DNA of 35,858 nucleotides from an uncultured Myxococcales bacterium (GTDB lineage: Bacteria > Myxococcota_A > Polyangia > Fen-1088), in contig CALAOV010000020.1 of the NCBI GenBank assembly GCA_937889515.1, positions 1 to 35,858 of the forward strand. Reading direction: 5' to 3'. The notes under the pieces are model-generated. The model had not been told where the DNA came from. It saw nothing but the letters and a program-made list of their open reading frames with translations, and searched no databases. The stretch's first letter is position 1. The number at the start of each line of letters is the position of its first letter. This document shows, piece after piece, positions 19,199 to 25,921 of the stretch. The position numbers were made by a program, and so were the translations under genes.

Positions 19199-20231
19199 GC
19201 GCGATCGTCGACATCAGGGACGTGTCGCAAGTCAGGCCGGCCGAGTCGGTCTGGTCGGTGCAGTTGGCGGCCGTGTCGCACTCCTGGCTGCAAAAGCCGA
19301 TGTCGCCCACCTGGGCGTTGGCGTCGGAGAGGGCGCAGACGCCGTGGACCCCGCCCGAGGTGAGGGCGCCGCTGGTCCAGTTGCAGGCGTCGAGATTCCC
19401 CACCACGCACAACATCGAGCAGAAGCTGGCCACGGTCGTGGTGCCACCCGCCGCGGAGCCGATGGGCAGGCAGCCACCCGCGCAGTTCGAGGCGCCCGAG
19501 TCGGGGTTCGAGACGCAGTGGGTGCCCAGCGGATCGCCCGCGGCCGCGGTGTTGGCGCAGAGGCTGGTGGCGACGTCGCAATGGCGCCCGGTGGGGCAGT
19601 CGCTGTCCTGAGAGCAGATCGGAAAACAGACGTCGGTCGTCGGGGTCGTCGTGGTGTCGATGGTGAGGCAGCCCACGTCCGTGCGCTGGTGACACTTGGC
19701 GGTCGTGCCGCCGAAGGTGCAGCCCTGGAAGCAGTAGCCGACCGCGGTCGCGTTGTCGGCCGAGACGTTGAGGCAGTTTCCGGCGCCCATGCAGTCGGTG
19801 TCGGTCGCGCACATCTTCGAGCAGTACCCGTTGGCCGGCCCCTCGGTCCCGATGATGACGTTGCTCCCGGCCGTCAGGCAGACGAGGCCGCCGGTGCAAT
19901 CGGTGTCCGCCGCGCAGGCCTTGCCGAGATCGGCCAGGGCGCTGGCACCGCCGGTGCCGGCCGCGCCGGTCGTTCCGGCCGCGCCGGTCGTTCCGGCCGC
20001 GCCGGTCGTTCCGGCGTGCCCACCTGAACCTCCGCCGGCGTCCGTCGTGCCGCCGTCGTGTTTCCCACCGGTCGCCGAACCATCGGTTGTCGCCGAGCTG
20101 CCGCCACAACCCCCGAGGGATCCGGCCAGCGAACCGACCAAAAGGACGCCCATCGCGACCCAGCGACCCGCATCGAGGAGGCGCTTGCCCGCCAGTGGTT
20201 GCCAGCGAATTGGATGGTTGGTCAAGGGCAT
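19176..20231 (-). CDS. Cys-rich lipoprotein with Gly-rich linker
   Basis: A 351-residue secreted protein of unknown function. From ATG 20231 the signal runs to the lipobox LAGSLGGC (Cys 42). TTG 20225 is an alternative start, because GGGGGAG abuts the ATG but is 6 nt from the TTG. After the Cys comes a linker rich in Gly, Thr, Ala and Ser, including three exact TTGAAG-type repeats, then a Cys-rich region with recurrent CxxDxDCxxGxxC units (CAADTDCTGGLVC, CATDTDCMGAGNC, CSQDSDCPTGRHC). These look like small disulfide-knotted modules common in secreted myxobacterial proteins. About 24 Cys are present and almost certainly all oxidised. The 3' end overlaps the Met-zincin ORF by 23 nt, so this is the first gene of a three-gene operon. 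It could bind a ligand or help the protease; neither is shown by sequence. Confidence 0.75.
   Translation of the reverse strand: MPLTNHPIRWQPLAGKRLLDAGRWVAMGVLLVGSLAGSLGGCGGSSATTDGSATGGKHDGGTTDAGGGSGGHAGTTGAAGTTGAAGTTGAAGTGGASALADLGKACAADTDCTGGLVCLTAGSNVIIGTEGPANGYCSKMCATDTDCMGAGNCLNVSADNATAVGYCFQGCTFGGTTAKCHQRTDVGCLTIDTTTTPTTDVCFPICSQDSDCPTGRHCDVATSLCANTAAAGDPLGTHCVSNPDSGASNCAGGCLPIGSAAGGTTTVASFCSMLCVVGNLDACNWTSGALTSGGVHGVCALSDANAQVGDIGFCSQECDTAANCTDQTDSAGLTCDTSLMSTIAHGICSWG
19957..20010 (-). repeat. Perfect 18-bp tandem repeat, three copies
   Basis: Three exact consecutive copies of an 18-nt unit (plus-strand unit CCGGCCGCGCCGGTCGTT) encode the TTGAAG repeats in the Gly-rich linker of the Cys-rich lipoprotein. 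A partial fourth copy (CCGGC) follows. Exact identity at the DNA level implies recent expansion by slippage; copy number may vary between strains. Confidence 0.9.
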
Positions 20232-20322
20232 CTCCCCCGGGCTAGGCGTGTTTGTTCGAGGCCACGAACGAATAGAAGAGCGGGACCGCGGTGTTGGAGC
20301 ACTCTCACCCCCACCCGGGAAT

Positions 20323-20351
20323 ATTCTGAAGAAGCGCGCCGGTAAATACAA
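20323..20351 (-). promoter_or_regulatory. Possible promoter of the Cys-rich lipoprotein operon
   Basis: On the minus strand TTGTAT (20351-20346), a 17-nt spacer and CAGAAT (20328-20323) resemble a sigma-70 promoter. It would give a leader of about 85 nt before ATG 20231. Each hexamer matches four of six consensus bases, so this is only a candidate. Confidence 0.3.
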
Positions 20352-20357
20352 CACCCT

Positions 20358-20416
20358 TGGATTCGGGCCCGGGAGCTCCGACCGTGATCGGAACCACAGC
20401 CGCCGGCCCGAATTCA
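20358..20416. repeat. Long inverted repeat between two minus-strand genes
   Basis: ATTCGGGCC (20361-20369) is the exact inverse complement of GGCCCGAAT (20405-20413), and two further outer pairs (20358-20359 with 20415-20416) can form. The 35-nt loop holds a small inner dyad, CCGA-6 nt-TCGG. It lies just after the barrel gene stop (20475 on the minus strand) and upstream of the candidate promoter, so it may be a terminator or an mRNA 3' end structure. Confidence 0.45.
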
Positions 20417-20474
20417 CGGCTGGGTGCCTTGGTTCATGGCCGCCGGTTGGCCCCTCCCTCGGAGGCCGCCGCTC

Positions 20475-21425
20475 CTAAAGGCCGCTCCAGCCCGCGCCGA
20501 TCCCGAAGGGCCGTCCGATCGCGAATCCTGCCGCGACGCGGGCCCGCTTGTCGACGACGCCCCACACCCCGACCGCCGGCCCGCGGTCGGTGAGCGCGTG
20601 GGGGTAGAGGTTGAAGTGGATGAAGTAGTCGTCGACGTTGGTGATCTGGAGCGACGCGAGCAGCGAGTTGCGGCGGTCCAAAAACAGCGCGGCGGTCGGA
20701 ACGAAATCTACGGTGTTCTGGACGGTGTTGGTGCCCTGGTTGACCAGGTGAATGGCGGCGCCGCCCGCGGAGGCGGAGATCGCGTACTCGTCGTCGATCG
20801 CGAAGGATAGGCCGCCGGTGGTCGCTTCGCCGAACCAGGAAAAGAGCGAGAGGCGGCGGTAGAAGGGGAGGGCCCATTTGGCCGCAAAGTAGTTTCCGAC
20901 GTTGTGCAGCTCGCCGTTCGGCAAGGTGAACGACGGTTGCTGCGACCAGTCGGAGACCACGACCTGCCGGCTGAAGAAGCGATTCGGCCAGTCGAAGCTG
21001 AACAAGATGATGCCGCCGATGTCGAAGAAGTAGATGTCGGCGATGCAGTCGGTGTTGAACCCGACCACGCCCTTGTTCTCGAGCGACTCGTTGACGAAGG
21101 CCGCCGACATCAGCGTCATGGCCGCGAACAGGCGCGGCACCGGCACGTCGTAGTCTTCGAACCACTCGCGCAGGGAGGAGTAGGTCATCCCCCCGCCGAT
21201 GAGATGCAGGCTATAGTTGGGCGTCCAGCGCGCCGTGTCCCGCGTGAAGCTGAGCGGGAAGATCTCCTCGCTGAAGAAGGTCTTCCAGCCGTCGTTGGAG
21301 ATCGCCGGAAACGGATTGAGGATGTTCCGGGCGACGTTGCCGCCGTTGGTCCGGTAGCCGAAGTCGAAGATGTTCCGGCTCGCCACGTGATCCTGCAGCA
21401 CGTCGAACCCGCGGTTCATGAACAC
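20475..21425 (-). CDS. Predicted outer-membrane barrel protein; coding region probably extends to about 21764 without a normal start
   Basis: From GTG 21425 (or ATG 21419) the frame gives 314-316 residues with many aromatic strands (LSFTRDTARWTPNYSLHLIGGGMTYSSLREWFEDY, AMTLMSAAFVNESLENKG, GGIILFSFDWPNRFF, LSLFSWFGEAT) and ends GAGWSGL. The N-terminal third has some resemblance to DUF3943-type proteins (low confidence). The same frame stays open upstream to a TAA at 21804-21806 and encodes a classic export signal, KRRSIAARTLLVLSALASGPARA, then an Ala/Pro-rich linker and RYFYYGRDYGSEALYGPLW leading directly into the barrel. That upstream part is clearly coding, but contains no in-frame ATG, GTG or TTG. 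Either a rare start (for example ATC at 21746-21744) is used or the start has been lost. A 243-nt gap separates it from the Cys-rich lipoprotein gene. Confidence 0.65.
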   Translation of the reverse strand: MFMNRGFDVLQDHVASRNIFDFGYRTNGGNVARNILNPFPAISNDGWKTFFSEEIFPLSFTRDTARWTPNYSLHLIGGGMTYSSLREWFEDYDVPVPRLFAAMTLMSAAFVNESLENKGVVGFNTDCIADIYFFDIGGIILFSFDWPNRFFSRQVVVSDWSQQPSFTLPNGELHNVGNYFAAKWALPFYRRLSLFSWFGEATTGGLSFAIDDEYAISASAGGAAIHLVNQGTNTVQNTVDFVPTAALFLDRRNSLLASLQITNVDDYFIHFNLYPHALTDRGPAVGVWGVVDKRARVAAGFAIGRPFGIGAGWSGL

Positions 21426-21796
21426 CCAGAGCGGTCCGTAGAGCGCCTCGCTGCCGTAGTCGCGCCCGTAGTAGAAATAGCGCGGCTTGACGGGCGAGGC
21501 GGGGGATGGCGGCGGCGCGCTCGCGGACGGCGGCGCGCCCGTCGACGGCGGATCACTTGCCGGCGGAACGGCCGTGGCGGCGCTGGGTGCGGCAATGGAC
21601 AGCGAAGGCGCCGCCGAATCGGCCGGCGCCGGCGTCGAGACGGCCGGCGCGGCGGCGGCCGCCGCGGTGGGCGCAGCCGGTGGCGCGTCGGCCCGGGCGG
21701 GCCCGGAAGCGAGAGCCGAGAGAACGAGTAACGTCCTCGCGGCGATCGACCTTCGCTTGCTAGGCCCCTGAAGTGTCGTGGCGCCGGCCTCGGGCG
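21426..21796 (-). other. N-terminal extension of the barrel gene, open but without a canonical start codon
   Basis: This 371-nt stretch between the formal GTG start and the DUF1579-like gene continues the barrel reading frame. From about 21764 downward it encodes a basic n-region, a hydrophobic core, an ARA cleavage site and a Pro/Ala-rich spacer. I checked every in-frame codon: none is ATG, GTG or TTG; a CTG occurs only in the Pro-rich part (21602-21600). The gene-free portion is therefore only about 21765-21796. Confidence 0.6.
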
Positions 21797-22453
21797 CTAC
21801 TTCTTACAGGTCTCGGTGGCGACCATTCCGCCGAAGTCGAGGGTGACGTCCATCAGCTTGTCGCTCTCGGCGCCCTTCTTGTCCTTGCCCTTGGCGAAGC
21901 TGAACTTCATCGGACCCTTCTTGCCCATGGGGAGGCCTTCGCCGGCGTAGGCCATGCCGTCGGTGGAGCTCAGGTTGATCCAGCCGCCCATGTTGTCGAC
22001 GCCGACGAACCAGTACTTCTTCTCCACGACGTTGAAGCCCATGGTCGCGTCGCCTTCGAAGGCGGGCATCGGGCCGGACTTGGCGCGCTTGTAGACCACG
22101 GTGTACCAGTGTCCGCCGAGCACGCTCTTCCAGGTCCAGGTGGTCTTGGACTTCATGTCTTTTCCGTCCGGACCCTTGCCGCTTGCCTCACAGCTCCAGG
22201 TGCCGGCCACCTTCTTGAACATGTCGTTCTCGGGCGCCGGTTTCGGCGGGCCCATCGGCGCGGCCGGTGCGGCCGCTGCAGGGGCGGGCGGTGCGGCCAT
22301 CGCGCCGGGCTTGGTGGCTCCCGTCGCGGTCGGTGATGCCGTGGCAGCCGGTGCTGGTTTCGGCTTGTCCTGAGCGAGCGCGATCGATGAAACCGCCAGG
22401 AGGGCGGTCGCCAAAAGCGTGGTGGTCTTCGTCATCTGTGGTCTTCCGATCAT
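21797..22453 (-). CDS. Secreted DUF1579-like protein
   Basis: A 218-residue exported protein. ATG 22453 has AAGGGG about 6 nt upstream; ATG 22435 (MTKTTTLLATALLAVSSIALAQ) is a second in-frame option with GGAAG 7 nt before it. The signal peptide ends IALAQ, followed by about 55 residues of Ala/Pro/Thr-rich spacer. A single domain of about 140 residues then begins at FKKVAGTWSCEASGKGPDGKDMKSK. The blocks GTWSCE, TWTWKSVLGGHWYTVVY, GFNVVEKKYWFVGVDNMGGWINLSS and METC-KK at the end resemble DUF1579 proteins, which have a lipocalin-like barrel fold; their function is not known. It follows nuoI by 61 nt with a hairpin between, so readthrough from the nuo operon is possible but not required. Confidence 0.7.
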   Translation of the reverse strand: MIGRPQMTKTTTLLATALLAVSSIALAQDKPKPAPAATASPTATGATKPGAMAAPPAPAAAAPAAPMGPPKPAPENDMFKKVAGTWSCEASGKGPDGKDMKSKTTWTWKSVLGGHWYTVVYKRAKSGPMPAFEGDATMGFNVVEKKYWFVGVDNMGGWINLSSTDGMAYAGEGLPMGKKGPMKFSFAKGKDKKGAESDKLMDVTLDFGGMVATETCKK

Positions 22454-22491
22454 GTGAATCCCCTTTGTCCTCTCGGTGCCCTCGTACCCAT

Positions 22492-22509
22492 CGGCGGACG
22501 ATCCCGCCG
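22492..22509 (-). terminator. Hairpin just after nuoI
   Basis: CGGCGG (22492-22497) pairs with CCGCCG (22504-22509) across a 6-nt loop, starting 5 nt past the nuoI stop on the minus strand. No T-run follows, so it could be a processing or 3'-end protecting structure instead of a terminator. Confidence 0.35.
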
Positions 22510-22514
22510 AAGCT

Positions 22515-23162
22515 CTACTTGTGGCCGTGGTCGCGGAGCGGCGTCGGCCCGTGGGGCGCGCCCGCGGGAACCACGGCGCCGGCGGGCGGCGTCTGCGGCT
22601 GGCCGCCGACCCGCTCGCGCCAGAAGGCGCCCACGCCGCCCTGCACGGCGGTCGACTGGATCCCGCGCGACATCAGCTCCTCCTTGTCCAATATCGCGTC
22701 GACCCGGCGGTAGGTCGGCTTGGCGTGGTCGAGCGTGTCCATGCGGATGGCGTCGCAGGGGCAGGCCTCGACGCACAGGCCGCAGACGACGCAGCGGAGC
22801 TCGTCGATCTCGAAGATCATGGGGCGCTTCTCGATGCGGCCGTCGGGCGCCTCTTCGGGGACGATGGTGATGCAGTGGGCGGGGCAGACGGTCGGGCACA
22901 TCATGCAGGCGACGCATCGGACCTGGCCGTCGTCGCGGAGCATGAGGCGGTGCAGGCCGCGGTTCCGCTCCGGGTACTTCATCTTCTCTTCGGGGTACTC
23001 CATCGTCGCGATGTCGGTCTTCTTGCGGTTCCCGGTTACGTTGCCGAAGAAGTTCTTCACGAAGTGGCGGAAGGTGACGCCCAGACCTTCGGCGATCGCG
23101 GGCAGGTAGGCCTGCTGGGCCAAGCTGCCCGGGCGGTTGACGACTTTGACTCCGACGGCCAT
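22515..23162 (-). CDS. nuoI: NADH-quinone oxidoreductase subunit NuoI
   Basis: NuoI carries clusters N6a and N6b, which pass electrons along the peripheral arm of complex I towards NuoB. The 215-residue protein has two [4Fe-4S] ferredoxin motifs: C83-x2-C86-x2-C89-x3-C93 (CVACMMCPTVCP) and C124-x2-C127-x2-C130-x3-C134 (CVVCGLCVEACP). ATG 23162 has AGGAGA 5-6 nt upstream, a clear ribosome binding site. The N-terminal 45 residues include an amphipathic stretch (LGVTFRHFVKNFFG) that usually lies on the membrane. The C-terminal 40 residues are Pro/Gly-rich and end DHGHK, a lineage-specific tail. It is the last nuo gene here, 13 nt after nuoH. Confidence 0.96.
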   Translation of the reverse strand: MAVGVKVVNRPGSLAQQAYLPAIAEGLGVTFRHFVKNFFGNVTGNRKKTDIATMEYPEEKMKYPERNRGLHRLMLRDDGQVRCVACMMCPTVCPAHCITIVPEEAPDGRIEKRPMIFEIDELRCVVCGLCVEACPCDAIRMDTLDHAKPTYRRVDAILDKEELMSRGIQSTAVQGGVGAFWRERVGGQPQTPPAGAVVPAGAPHGPTPLRDHGHK

Positions 23163-23175
23163 CGATTCTCCTAAC

Positions 23176-24294
23176 CTACTGCTGGGCCCACAGCACGACC
23201 AGCGCGGTCGCGACGACGTTGGCGATCGAGATGGGAAGCAGACGCTGCCACCCGAGCCGCATGAGCTGGTCGGAGCGGAAGCGGGGCAGCGACCAGCGGA
23301 TCATGAGCTGGAAGCCGCAGAAGGCGAATACCTTGACGGTCCAGAGCCCGAACATCGCTAGCACGAAGACGAAGTTGGGCAGGTGCGACAGGAGCGCGTT
23401 GTCGATCGTGTTGCCCCAGTGGTAGCCGCCAAAGAAGAGCGTGATCATGATGGCGCTGGAGACGACGATCTCCAGGAATTCTCCCAGGAAGAACATGCCG
23501 AAACGCAGGCCCGAGTATTCGACGAAGTAGCCGATGATCTCCGGCTCGCCTTCCGGGATGTCGAAGGGGGTGCGCTTGGTCTCCGCGATGGCGGCCGTCA
23601 GGAAGAGCACGAACCCCGCCGGCTGAAGGAAGATCCCCCAGCTCGAATGGTAGTGGCCGAGGCTGAAGATGTGCGTCTGCTGCGCCACGATCGCACCCGG
23701 CTCCAGGGTGCCGTAGACCAGGAACGACCCCAGGACCGCCATCCCCATCGTCACTTCGTACGACATCATCTGCGAGGTGGCGCGCAGCCCGCCCATCATC
23801 GCCCATTTGTTGTGCGAGGCCCATCCGGCCAGCGTCGCGCCGTAGACCGCCAGCGAAGAGATGGCGAAGTAGAAGAGCAAGCCGACGTCGAGCTGGGCGA
23901 TCTGGAGGTTGATGGGCTGCCCGCAGACGGGATTCTTCTCCAGCAGCTCGTTCCAGCAGAGGGGCGGCCCGAAGGGGATGATGGCCGCGACGATCAGCGC
24001 CGGGGCCATCGCCATGATGGGCGCCCACATGAAGAGGAACTTGTGGGCCTTGGGCGGGACGAAGTCCTCTTTGAAGAGGAACTTCACGGCGTCGGCCATG
24101 AAGTGGGTGATTCCCCAAAGCTTGAACGGGCCGATGTTGGCGCGGTTGGGACCCAGGCGGTCCTGCATCATCGCCGACTCGCGGCGCTCCATCCAGGTGA
24201 GGATCGAGGCCAGCGGCATCAGGAAGCCCAGGATCATGAAGACGATCTTGATCGTCGCCGCGAGGGCCTGGAAAGCTAGGGATCCGTATTCCAT
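23176..24294 (-). CDS. nuoH: NADH-quinone oxidoreductase subunit NuoH
   Basis: NuoH is the membrane subunit that forms most of the quinone chamber and links the peripheral arm to the proton pumps. ATG 24294, 4 nt after the nuoG stop, gives 372 residues; a TTG at 24318 inside nuoG is less likely. About eight or nine membrane segments are visible. Family signatures are ERRESAMMQDRLGPNRANI (first cytoplasmic loop), and ETKRTPFDIPEGEPEIIGYFVEYSG, whose acidic residues line the quinone channel. An extra loop with NELLEKNPVCGQPIN is inserted after the third segment, somewhat longer than in Escherichia coli. All features otherwise normal. Confidence 0.96.
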   Translation of the reverse strand: MEYGSLAFQALAATIKIVFMILGFLMPLASILTWMERRESAMMQDRLGPNRANIGPFKLWGITHFMADAVKFLFKEDFVPPKAHKFLFMWAPIMAMAPALIVAAIIPFGPPLCWNELLEKNPVCGQPINLQIAQLDVGLLFYFAISSLAVYGATLAGWASHNKWAMMGGLRATSQMMSYEVTMGMAVLGSFLVYGTLEPGAIVAQQTHIFSLGHYHSSWGIFLQPAGFVLFLTAAIAETKRTPFDIPEGEPEIIGYFVEYSGLRFGMFFLGEFLEIVVSSAIMITLFFGGYHWGNTIDNALLSHLPNFVFVLAMFGLWTVKVFAFCGFQLMIRWSLPRFRSDQLMRLGWQRLLPISIANVVATALVVLWAQQ

Positions 24295-24298
24295 GCCG

Positions 24299-25921
24299 TC
24301 AGCCCCGCGAGCCCGCAAAGCGGAGCTGGACCGGCAACAGCGGCCGGCCCCACTCGGCGTCCTTCATGAACGGCAGCTTCTGTTTGGCCTCCGCGAACAC
24401 CGTCTTGGCCTCGGTGAACTCCATCGTGGCGCCCAGCTTGCGCGCCAGGTGCGAGAGGATCTCCCAGCCGGGCAGCGAGTCGCCCGCGGGCGGCACGGCG
24501 GCGCGCACGCGCTGGACCATGCCGAGCCGGTTGGTGAAGGTGCCGTCGCTCTCGGCCCATTCGGCGAGCGGGAGCGCCACCTTGGCGGCGGCCGTCACCT
24601 CGTCTCGGTGGGTGCCGACCACCACCAGCGTGGTCAAGCGATCGAGCGGCAGTGCGCCGGGCGCGCCGTCTTTGCCGATCACCCCGTGGGTGCCCACCAC
24701 CAGCAGCGTGGTCACCGCGCCCGACTTGAGATCGTTGGCGAGGTCGAGCAGCGTCCGCAGCCGGCCCGCGCCGATCGCCATGGCGCCCGCGGTGTTGGGG
24801 TTCTTGTCGGCGCTGACCAGGATGTCGTCGCTCCAGCCCTGGTCGAGGCCGGCCAGGTAGACCTTGCCGAGGCCCAGGTGATCGAAGGTCAGGCGGGCGA
24901 GGGCGTAGAGATCTTCGTTGGTCGACTGCGCGTTCATCACCACGCCGACCTGGGCCGGGCCGGCGTCGAGCGCCACGCGCAGCGCCCGGCCCGCATCGTC
25001 GAGGGCCCTGTCCCAGTCGACCGGCACGCCGCCCGACATCGGCGCCGCCAGCCGCTGCGCGTGGACGCGCTTGTAGGTGAGGCGCCCCTCGTCGCACATC
25101 CAGTGCTCGTTGACCTGGTCGTTCTGCCGCGGGATCAGGCGCTGGATCTTGCCGTGCGAGTGGTGAACCTCGATGTTGCAGCCGGTGGCGCAGCCGGGGC
25201 AGATCGACGGCGTCGTGTAGAGCTCCCAGGCGCGCATCGCGAAGCGGAAATCCTTCGAGGTGAGCGCGCCGACCGGGCAGACGTCGACGGTGTTGAGCGA
25301 GTAGGGGTTGTCGAGCTGGTGACCGGGCGCCGTGGTGAGGACCTCATGGTCCCCGCGGTCGGCCATCTCGAGCTGGTGGGTCTTGGCCACCTCGTCGCAG
25401 ACCCGGATGCAGCGGGTGCACAGGATGCAGCGCTCTTGATCCAGCACGATGCGCGGCCCGATGTCGACCACCTTGGCCTTTTTGACCTTGATGCCGTCGT
25501 TGCGGGCCAGCTTGGCGTCCCAGTCGAAGTAGTGCTTCTGCAGCAGGCACTCACCGGCCTTGTCGCAGATCGGGCAGTCGATGGGGTGGTTGACCAGCGT
25601 GAACTCGAGCATCTGCCGCCGGACGTCCAGCGCGCGCGGCGACTTGGTCATCACCTCCATCTTGTCGGCCACCGGCGTGTAGCAGGACGGCACCGGCTTG
25701 GGTTGCCCCTTGACGTCGACCAGACACTGGCGGCAGACCGCCGGCGAAGTCAGGCCCGGGTGGTAGCAGAAGAAGGGGACGCCGGCGCCCATCTGGTTGC
25801 AGGCCTCCAGCAGGACCGTCCCCTTGGGGAACTGCTGCGTCTTGCCGTCGACGGTCACGGTGACCAGCTCGGTGGCGGGCGCCGGGGAGGGTGGGGTTCC
25901 GGTGATGGGTGTGGTGGTCAT
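24299..25921 (-). CDS. nuoG: NADH-quinone oxidoreductase subunit NuoG (short form)
   Basis: NuoG is the large Fe-S subunit of the NADH dehydrogenase module. ATG 25921 overlaps the nuoD stop (ATGA) and gives 540 residues. The N-terminal part has every cluster ligand expected: [2Fe-2S] N1b at C52, C63, C66, C80; His/Cys cluster N5 at H112, C116, C119, C125; a [4Fe-4S] set at C165, C168, C171, C175 and C215; and the optional N7 cluster at C241, C244, C248, C276. The molybdopterin-like C-terminal domain is much reduced: about 260 residues remain after N7, whereas Escherichia coli NuoG has about 900 residues in total. The neighbours nuoE and nuoF, normally next to nuoG, are missing here, so the NADH-oxidising subunits must be encoded elsewhere if the complex uses NADH. 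Confidence 0.94.
   Translation of the reverse strand: MTTTPITGTPPSPAPATELVTVTVDGKTQQFPKGTVLLEACNQMGAGVPFFCYHPGLTSPAVCRQCLVDVKGQPKPVPSCYTPVADKMEVMTKSPRALDVRRQMLEFTLVNHPIDCPICDKAGECLLQKHYFDWDAKLARNDGIKVKKAKVVDIGPRIVLDQERCILCTRCIRVCDEVAKTHQLEMADRGDHEVLTTAPGHQLDNPYSLNTVDVCPVGALTSKDFRFAMRAWELYTTPSICPGCATGCNIEVHHSHGKIQRLIPRQNDQVNEHWMCDEGRLTYKRVHAQRLAAPMSGGVPVDWDRALDDAGRALRVALDAGPAQVGVVMNAQSTNEDLYALARLTFDHLGLGKVYLAGLDQGWSDDILVSADKNPNTAGAMAIGAGRLRTLLDLANDLKSGAVTTLLVVGTHGVIGKDGAPGALPLDRLTTLVVVGTHRDEVTAAAKVALPLAEWAESDGTFTNRLGMVQRVRAAVPPAGDSLPGWEILSHLARKLGATMEFTEAKTVFAEAKQKLPFMKDAEWGRPLLPVQLRFAGSRG

Noticed and set aside
14345..19363. Two very long plus-strand open frames (736 and 918 codons) opposite the Met-zincin gene
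   Set aside because: They arise from the high GC content. Their products are Arg/Gly/Asp/Val-rich with no motifs, while the minus strand encodes a complete zinc site and lipoprotein signal.
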